NCBI GenBank assembly: GCA_947258835.1 | Contig: CAMYJY010000043.1 | Coordinates: 1 to 10,615 of the forward strand | Reading direction: 5' to 3' | Source of the DNA: an uncultured Pirellulales bacterium | GTDB lineage: Bacteria; Planctomycetota; Planctomycetia; Pirellulales; Lacipirellulaceae | Length of the DNA: 10,615 bases | Part shown: one piece after another, positions 6,395 to 10,615 of the stretch | Position numbering within the stretch: the stretch's first letter is position 1 | Layout: each line of letters begins with the position of its first letter | The notes under the pieces: model-generated | The model's input: only the letters and a program-made list of their open reading frames with translations | What the model was told of the DNA's origin: nothing | Databases searched by the model: none | Position numbers and translations under genes: made by a program

Positions 6395-6468
6395 GCACCC
6401 GTAGCTCAACTGGATAGAGTACCGGTCTACGAAACCGGTGGTTGCTGGTTCGAATCCAGCCGGGTGTA
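6395..6468 (+). tRNA. tRNA-Arg (anticodon ACG)
   Basis: A complete cloverleaf of 74 bases including the discriminator A6468. The acceptor stem is GCACCCG (6395-6401) with CGGGTGT (6461-6467), the first pair being G:U. The D-stem is GCTC/GAGT around a loop with GG. The anticodon stem is CCGGT/ACCGG (6422-6426, 6434-6438) with loop CTACGAA and anticodon ACG at 6429-6431. The T-arm is GCTGG/CCAGC with loop TTCGAAT. ACG reads CGN arginine codons after conversion of A34 to inosine by TadA. The 3' CCA is not encoded (CTG follows), so a CCA-adding enzyme is needed. tRNA genes often serve as integration sites, but no integrase or duplicated 3' end is seen here. Confidence 0.97.
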
Positions 6469-6525
6469 CTGTTTCTGGTCAAGCCAACTGAATTATTGGC
6501 GCTTCCCCTCCCGTGGTCCCTGCCC

Positions 6526-6584
6526 AAAAAAATAATCAAGCGGCCCCACGATCTCATAAATTGGCCGCTAAACGCTCCTTTTTT
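6526..6584. terminator. Probable bidirectional rho-independent terminator
   Basis: The perfect 7-bp stem AGCGGCC (6539-6545) / GGCCGCT (6563-6569) encloses a 17-base loop. It is followed by six T on the plus strand (6579-6584) and by a run of seven T on the minus strand (the A-run at 6526-6532). It lies between the plus-strand tRNA and the converging minus-strand membrane-protein gene, whose TAG stop (6570-6568) is inside the stem. The T-runs are 6-9 bases from the stem, farther than ideal. Confidence 0.5.
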
Positions 6585-7500
6585 CCTTTCTGAGATGGCG
6601 GCCTCCGGCCGCTATCTCAGAAGCTGCAGTCATAACGTAGCGGAGTGAGAGCTTGACGAGCCCACCCATGGCCAACACCAGTACCATGGCAACCTCGTCA
6701 ATGAGATGCAGAAAATAAGCCGCCGCACCGGAGGTCAGGAATAACCCGATACACATATTGAGCAGCAACGTGACGCGTGACGACCGCACACGGGACGGCC
6801 CCCACGCAGGATCGGTGGCAGACAGCTCACCGGGATAAAATTCGTCACCATAAGAATCGGCTGCTGCTGGATCCAAGGCGGCTGCGCGGTCTCGTTCCTG
6901 CCGCTGGCGGCGTGATGCGCGAACCTTGCGCCACACCAGGAGAATGGCGCTGGCCGCACCCGCAGCGATCAGGCCAATCCCTACCCGTTGGGTAAATAAC
7001 GCGTTTTGCAAGCTGGGAAGATCGCCGCCCACGGAAATCACGTAACACTTCTCGTAATCCAACCGGGGGTACAACTCGCTTAACATCTCTCGTGACCTCT
7101 GCCGAGGAAAGCGTGCAGCCATGATGTGACCAGTCAGCTGCCGTTGAGCCAGTACCTGATACAACTGCTCCTCGTTCCTGGCCATCACTCTGAGGATCAC
7201 CCGCAACTCCCGAGAATTCGGCTCTCCGCCCGCACGAGGGGAAAACACGGGAATGTGGGCAAATTGCCAATCCGGACCCGACCCCAGTTCCACGTGACGG
7301 TAGCCCCTGCTACAAGGTCTGAATCGGGTCAGCGTGATGTGGTGATTCTCGGAGGGGCCGCGATACTCCAACTGGGCGCAGCTCACGACTTCGGGTTCGG
7401 TGCCCATTTTGCCAGCCGCGTTTTTTTCCTCCACCGCAACGTACACCATGACTGCCCCTAGCATCGGCAGCAAAATTATGATACGCGCTAAGATGGACAT
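6568..7500 (-). CDS. Four-TM membrane protein of unknown function
   Basis: A 310-residue integral membrane protein that I do not recognise. Hydrophobic segments lie at about residues 4-22, 172-190, 243-265 and 268-286. The strongly basic stretch RKVRASRRQRQERDR (191-205) after the second segment and the basic C-terminus RHLRKEKR imply that loop 191-242 and the C-terminus are cytoplasmic, leaving about 150 residues (23-171) outside as a soluble domain. That domain holds three cysteines (Cys41, Cys63, Cys152) that could form disulfides. The start ATG has GGAG ten bases upstream. The end of the gene encodes SEIAAGGRHLRK through a strong DNA hairpin (6588-6622), and its stop codon is inside the terminator stem. 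It lies downstream of the patatin-like gene on the same strand, 364 bases away, so it probably has its own promoter. Confidence 0.78.
   Translation of the reverse strand: MSILARIIILLPMLGAVMVYVAVEEKNAAGKMGTEPEVVSCAQLEYRGPSENHHITLTRFRPCSRGYRHVELGSGPDWQFAHIPVFSPRAGGEPNSRELRVILRVMARNEEQLYQVLAQRQLTGHIMAARFPRQRSREMLSELYPRLDYEKCYVISVGGDLPSLQNALFTQRVGIGLIAAGAASAILLVWRKVRASRRQRQERDRAAALDPAAADSYGDEFYPGELSATDPAWGPSRVRSSRVTLLLNMCIGLFLTSGAAAYFLHLIDEVAMVLVLAMGGLVKLSLRYVMTAASEIAAGGRHLRKEKRSV
6588..6622. repeat. Long perfect-type hairpin inside the 3' coding end
   Basis: A 16-bp stem (6588-6603 with 6607-6622) is interrupted only by one G:T apposition (G6597/T6613) and closed by the 3-base loop TCC. It lies in codons 293-305 of the membrane-protein gene. 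It has no T-run directly after it on the plus strand; on the minus strand the terminator stem follows about 20 bases later. It could be a REP-like palindrome taken into the coding sequence or an RNA-stabilising stem at the messenger end. Confidence 0.6.
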
Positions 7501-7599
7501 GGTCTTTCAACTCCGCTGGTGCGTGGCAAGCACAGGGGCCCCGCAGGCATGGTTTTGCTCCAGGTCGGCCGCAACTTGCCGCCCCCGTCACCTAAACAG

Positions 7600-7622
7600 T
7601 GTGCCACAAACAGACTGGCACA
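7600..7622. promoter_or_regulatory. Operator-like dyad TGTGCCA-N9-TGGCACA
   Basis: A perfect 7-base inverted repeat (7600-7606 and 7616-7622) with a 9-base spacer, centred about 110 bases upstream of the membrane-protein ATG at 7500. Arm length and centre-to-centre distance (16 bases) suit a dimeric regulator; it could also be a small RNA stem-loop. No regulator gene is in the window. Confidence 0.25.
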
Positions 7623-7633
7623 AGTGAGCCGCA

Positions 7634-7649
7634 GCGTTTCCAGAAACGC
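7634..7649. promoter_or_regulatory. Operator-like palindrome GCGTTTC-CA-GAAACGC
   Basis: A perfect 7-base inverted repeat with a 2-base centre, 11 bases from the neighbouring dyad and about 140 bases upstream of the membrane-protein start. Two tight dyads side by side in one intergenic region are more than expected from simple base composition, but function is a guess. Confidence 0.25.
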
Positions 7650-7864
7650 ACGTGATCTTTTGGTGCATGTCGTAGCGATTGTAGGAAACGATCAGGTTCA
7701 ATTCGCCGTGAACACGTAACGAATCCATCCGCGCTGGGGAGACCGTCCCGCATGATGCGGGTGTGCGCCTGCATGGCCCAAACGCTCCTCAAATGAAACC
7801 GCCCCGGTGCAGCCCACGCCCTCCCAGCGATCGCGCGCGGTGCTTGGCGACCCGCCGCCCCGTT

Positions 7865-10318
7865 TCACGGCACTTCGACTGGCTGACCCCACGTCCAGCG
7901 GCATTCGTACCGACGCTGCGGTTCCGGATTGATCAGACGGAACGTAGCCACGGAGTCCAAAGCCACGCGGACCATGGCCGCCGGGACCACCACTTCGGAC
8001 AATTCGGGGTGGCCGATGGGATGGCTACTGACTTCAAACAGGTCGTACTCACGTCCCACAGGCATCAGCAGCCACACCTGCAACAGGCCCGTCTTGGTGC
8101 CGACGGCAAAATTAAAGCAACCCTCGTCGGTGAAGGCCCGCGCCATCTCCGTCGGCAAAATCACTTGCAAATCGATGTCGGCATAGCTGTTCAGCGGCAC
8201 ATGGCTGTAGTCGAGCCGCAACTCCCACCGATACAGGCCTCCTCCCAGTTCCTGGCGGTAGAGGCGAGGATCCAGCCTGGCCGATGTGCAGGCCAGCAGA
8301 TATTCCTTCAGGGCCAGGTCCCGCTGCAGCCGGACCTCAACATTGCTGCCTTGCCCCGGCAGGCGACGCACACGCGTGCGGCTGTAGCCAACCGCTGGCG
8401 TGCCGGCAACAGGATCGCTCCACCCCCGCAAATCAAACACCCTGGAATCCGAACAGACTTCAAAACCAGACAAGTCGGGTTTCTCCAGCGTGGCGACCTG
8501 CTCATATTCCAGAGGCTTGAAGTCAAGGACTGGCTGGCGTTGCAGCAGCTCCACAATTTTTTGATAGTTCGGGTTCAACTGGGCCACTGCCGAGAGGATC
8601 GTTTCCTGTTGTCGGAGCCGCTCGCTGCGCTGGAGCACAAAAGATATGCTGCCACAGGTCACGCAGGCGAGCAGCAGTAGCCAGACATACGAGGGCCAAT
8701 CCCGCCAACTAAACAGGGTGCTCAGGATCTTCCGCTTGGACGAATCTCGCAGCCGGCGGGCATCCTGCAGCCAGCTTGACTGCGGCTCACGGGGAGCGTC
8801 CGCCGCCGTGCTGGCCAAGGGATCCCACGGCGGGCATGAGGGCACCTCCGCGTCGAGCAAGCCGGTGTGGTCCCGGCAAATCTGCCGGGCCACGCCATAG
8901 CCGTGCTGGACCAGCGTGGAGACCTCGAGGTCCGAAAAATAGTCCAAATCGGTACGAATTCTGGCCACCCGCCGCTGCACCTCGGGAGCCAAGACCTGCG
9001 GGTCTCCGGCTGGATCGACCACGTCAAAAATCGGAATGAACACCACGCCAGGGGTGTGGGCAAACACCTCCGATTCCAATTGCCACACACGGTCCATCAG
9101 GATGTCCGAGGAGCGCAGCGCGGTGCGGACCAAACCTCCTCCGCGCGCGTTGCGGCTGACCTTGAATTTTCCGCCCGCGTCACTGACCAAGATACCGGCA
9201 AAGTCGTGGCGGCTCGTCCGCAGGCAGGGCCGGCCTACCACTTGCCGGAGGGCCGCCTCGACCAGCATCCGGTTCAGCCACAACCGATCGCCCATGTCGG
9301 GATCACGGCCAGCAGCCTGCACATAGCTCCGCATGGACTGCGCGGCAGTTTCCTCCAGCTCGACCTGGCCTAGCACGGGATCCCGGTAGAGCTTCTCGGA
9401 ACGGATCACTTCCCACAACCCTCGGATCATGGCAGTCGCGAACCGTTCCCCCGCGGCGTCCGACGGGGAAATATACAGGTTGAGCAATTTCCGCAAGCGG
9501 CCCAAGGGGGAATCCTCGGGCAATTCCTCCGCCGCTTGCAGCGCCGACAACGTGTCTTCCAAGGCGAGGAAGTCGTCTCGGCACAGGGGCGCCGCGTGTT
9601 GCATGCCAGCCTGCTCTAGGTGACGAAACATCCTTAAACCAAGATTGTCGTAAACTCCCCCGTCCGTGAAGGCCTGCCGGCTAAATTCGGCCACGTCCTC
9701 ACCAATATCCCAACCCGTCAGCTCCAGCGGCGGAAAAAAACCGGGAAAACAGGATGATACCGCCACGGCCATAGGGACCGTGGCCAGCCCGGCGGACACC
9801 CGCCGAAAGCTGTCGCGACGCCCAGCCACCCGCCGCTGCATCAGCAGCCCCTGCTGATTGAAAGAACACAGACACCCCTCACTCAGATTGGTTGCCAGAA
9901 TGTGCAAGCGGGGCACCGTGGGCAGCTGCGCCAGGGGCGTGTCCCCATACAGAAAGCGCTCGTAGTAGTGCTCGAGCATTCCGGCCCGGGTCCATTGCCG
10001 GCGGGAACCCAACAACAACATGGAGCGGGCCTTGTTGGCCAAGGCCAACCAGGGAAACCGCCGCACGATGCGGTTGCGGACATCCAATTGCGCGAAACGA
10101 ATAATCTCGTCGGCCGCCTCCTGGAACTGCGCGGGCGTGCCGCAGTAACGATCCCAATTCAGGACCAAGTGGGCCCCTAAAATGCTGCCGCCGGAAACCG
10201 TCGTCAGATGCGTGATTTTTGGCAACACGCCCGCATCCCGCAAACAGCGGATCACCCCCAAATGGTACAGCGTGGCCCGAAATCCACCCCCAGAAAGCGC
10301 CAATCCCCATCGATTCAT
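7865..10318 (-). CDS. Patatin-like phospholipase with TM helix and extracytoplasmic C-terminal domain
   Basis: An 817-residue protein starting directly with a patatin-like acyl hydrolase fold. The oxyanion-hole motif is SGGGFRA (residues 9-15). The nucleophile is probably Ser45 in VSGGSILGAH, which has Leu where the classical GxSxG has its last Gly. The catalytic Asp is probably Asp219 in FTDGGVYDNLG. A second stretch typical of larger family members follows: ILVSDAGGKF (376-385), RSSDILMDRV (402-411) and RIRTDLDYFSDLE...HGYGVARQI (453-480). After a linker comes one TM helix (about 543-562) and a 255-residue C-terminal part, mostly beta by composition, ending in RRYECRWTW; I do not recognise it. 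Since the lipase part lacks a signal, it should be cytoplasmic and the C-terminus outside. Expected activity is hydrolysis of membrane lipid acyl esters. The start has AGGGA seven bases upstream. No partner gene is adjacent. Confidence 0.92.
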   Translation of the reverse strand: MNRWGLALSGGGFRATLYHLGVIRCLRDAGVLPKITHLTTVSGGSILGAHLVLNWDRYCGTPAQFQEAADEIIRFAQLDVRNRIVRRFPWLALANKARSMLLLGSRRQWTRAGMLEHYYERFLYGDTPLAQLPTVPRLHILATNLSEGCLCSFNQQGLLMQRRVAGRRDSFRRVSAGLATVPMAVAVSSCFPGFFPPLELTGWDIGEDVAEFSRQAFTDGGVYDNLGLRMFRHLEQAGMQHAAPLCRDDFLALEDTLSALQAAEELPEDSPLGRLRKLLNLYISPSDAAGERFATAMIRGLWEVIRSEKLYRDPVLGQVELEETAAQSMRSYVQAAGRDPDMGDRLWLNRMLVEAALRQVVGRPCLRTSRHDFAGILVSDAGGKFKVSRNARGGGLVRTALRSSDILMDRVWQLESEVFAHTPGVVFIPIFDVVDPAGDPQVLAPEVQRRVARIRTDLDYFSDLEVSTLVQHGYGVARQICRDHTGLLDAEVPSCPPWDPLASTAADAPREPQSSWLQDARRLRDSSKRKILSTLFSWRDWPSYVWLLLLACVTCGSISFVLQRSERLRQQETILSAVAQLNPNYQKIVELLQRQPVLDFKPLEYEQVATLEKPDLSGFEVCSDSRVFDLRGWSDPVAGTPAVGYSRTRVRRLPGQGSNVEVRLQRDLALKEYLLACTSARLDPRLYRQELGGGLYRWELRLDYSHVPLNSYADIDLQVILPTEMARAFTDEGCFNFAVGTKTGLLQVWLLMPVGREYDLFEVSSHPIGHPELSEVVVPAAMVRVALDSVATFRLINPEPQRRYECRWTWGQPVEVP

Positions 10319-10615
10319 TGTGGATCCCTACCGGCTGTCACGTCCGAAAAAATCGTAGGCTGGGGCGCAGCCCACCTTGTCAATGCTGCCGAACATCTGT
10401 GGGCGACCGTCGAGCCCTAGCCGATGGGCGATAGCCCCGGTTCCGTGAAACGCTCAAACTGAAAACGAGGCCTCCATGAAGCCGGTAAAGCCCGAGAAAA
10501 CAGCCCCCCTTCCCGCACCGCGGCGGCTCACCAAGAAACCTAGTTGAGAGGCGGATGGAGTGGGCTTTTCCGGCCCAAACTGGCCAGTACCAAGCGTACC
10601 TATTTTCACTTTAAG
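10319..10615. other. Upstream region of the patatin-like gene, no gene seen
   Basis: These 297 bases carry the ribosome-binding site of the patatin-like gene and a weak promoter candidate. A 23-codon open frame on the plus strand (10476-10547) has GAGG five bases before its ATG but looks like chance. The window ends before the next gene. Confidence 0.5.
10352..10383 (-). promoter_or_regulatory. Weak promoter candidate for the patatin-like gene
   Basis: On the minus strand a consensus TTGACA (template 10383-10378) is followed after 20 bases by TACGAT (template 10357-10352). The spacer is three bases longer than ideal. It would start transcription near 10345, about 26 bases before the ATG at 10318. 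Confidence 0.25.

Larger units (their letters stand above)
7501..7864. other. Intergenic region between patatin-like and membrane-protein genes
   Basis: These 364 bases hold no convincing gene. Two dyads lie at 7600-7622 and 7634-7649, listed separately. A minus-strand TACAAT (template 7683-7678), a good -10 match, has no matching -35 at normal distance. A small palindrome, CCCGCATGATGCGGG (7747-7761), lies downstream of the patatin-like stop but lacks a T-run, so it is a poor terminator. Confidence 0.5.

Noticed and set aside
5765..6409. 214-codon minus-strand frame across the end of the 631-residue gene and the repeats
   Set aside because: It runs through the duplicated repeat and into the tRNA gene and has no family-like sequence; a shadow.
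6395..6468. Integration site (att) at the tRNA-Arg
   Set aside because: No integrase gene and no repeated tRNA 3' end were seen in the window.
7747..7761. Terminator after the patatin-like gene
   Set aside because: The palindrome is short and has no T-run on the minus strand.
7763..8680. 305-codon plus-strand open frame opposite the patatin-like gene
   Set aside because: Composition is rich in His, Gln, Arg and Pro as in antisense shadows, and most of it overlaps the C-terminal domain of the patatin-like gene.
7865..10318. Patatin-based antiphage system of the cyclic-nucleotide type
   Set aside because: No nucleotidyltransferase, ubiquitin-like or HORMA/TRIP13-like gene is adjacent; only the lipase itself is present.
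10476..10547. 23-codon plus-strand open frame with a GAGG before its ATG
   Set aside because: Too short, no recognisable sequence, and such frames are frequent by chance; kept only as a note.

Overview
The window looks like chromosomal DNA of a planctomycete, probably of the Pirellula type. This is inferred from protein families only: an archaeal/methylotroph-type dihydropteroate synthase-like protein, a secreted YdjY-like protein, a RAYT-type transposase with T-rich hairpins, large family-restricted proteins, a high-GC background and a tRNA gene without an encoded CCA. No rRNA or marker gene is present, so the assignment is tentative.

Left third (19-3782), mostly minus strand: a probable operon, read right to left, of a secreted YdjY-like protein, an SDR-fold protein that has lost most of its catalytic tetrad, and a dihydropteroate synthase-like protein that may act in methanopterin-type cofactor synthesis. 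A complete REP-associated tyrosine transposase (RAYT) element (1429-2171) sits between the last two genes in the opposite orientation, bounded by two mirror-image hairpins. Deleting it on paper restores a tight junction: SDR stop TAG, four bases, then the ATG of the synthase-like gene.

Middle (3783-6700): a 412-base divergent intergenic region; a 631-residue protein with a possible heparinase-like C-terminal beta domain; a 70-bp-period duplication ending in a long inverted repeat whose core resembles the RAYT hairpin; a tRNA-Arg(ACG); and a likely bidirectional terminator.

Right third (6568-10318), minus strand: a four-TM membrane protein of unknown function, a 364-base intergenic region with two dyads, and an 817-residue patatin-like protein. 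The last joins a cytoplasmic lipase domain through one TM helix to a 255-residue probable extracytoplasmic domain. Nothing firm is seen in the final 297 bases.

The most interesting signals are the RAYT with its related repeat family, the predicted empty site inside a biosynthetic operon, the degenerate SDR and the membrane-spanning patatin. No CRISPR array, phage gene or recognised defence cluster is visible.
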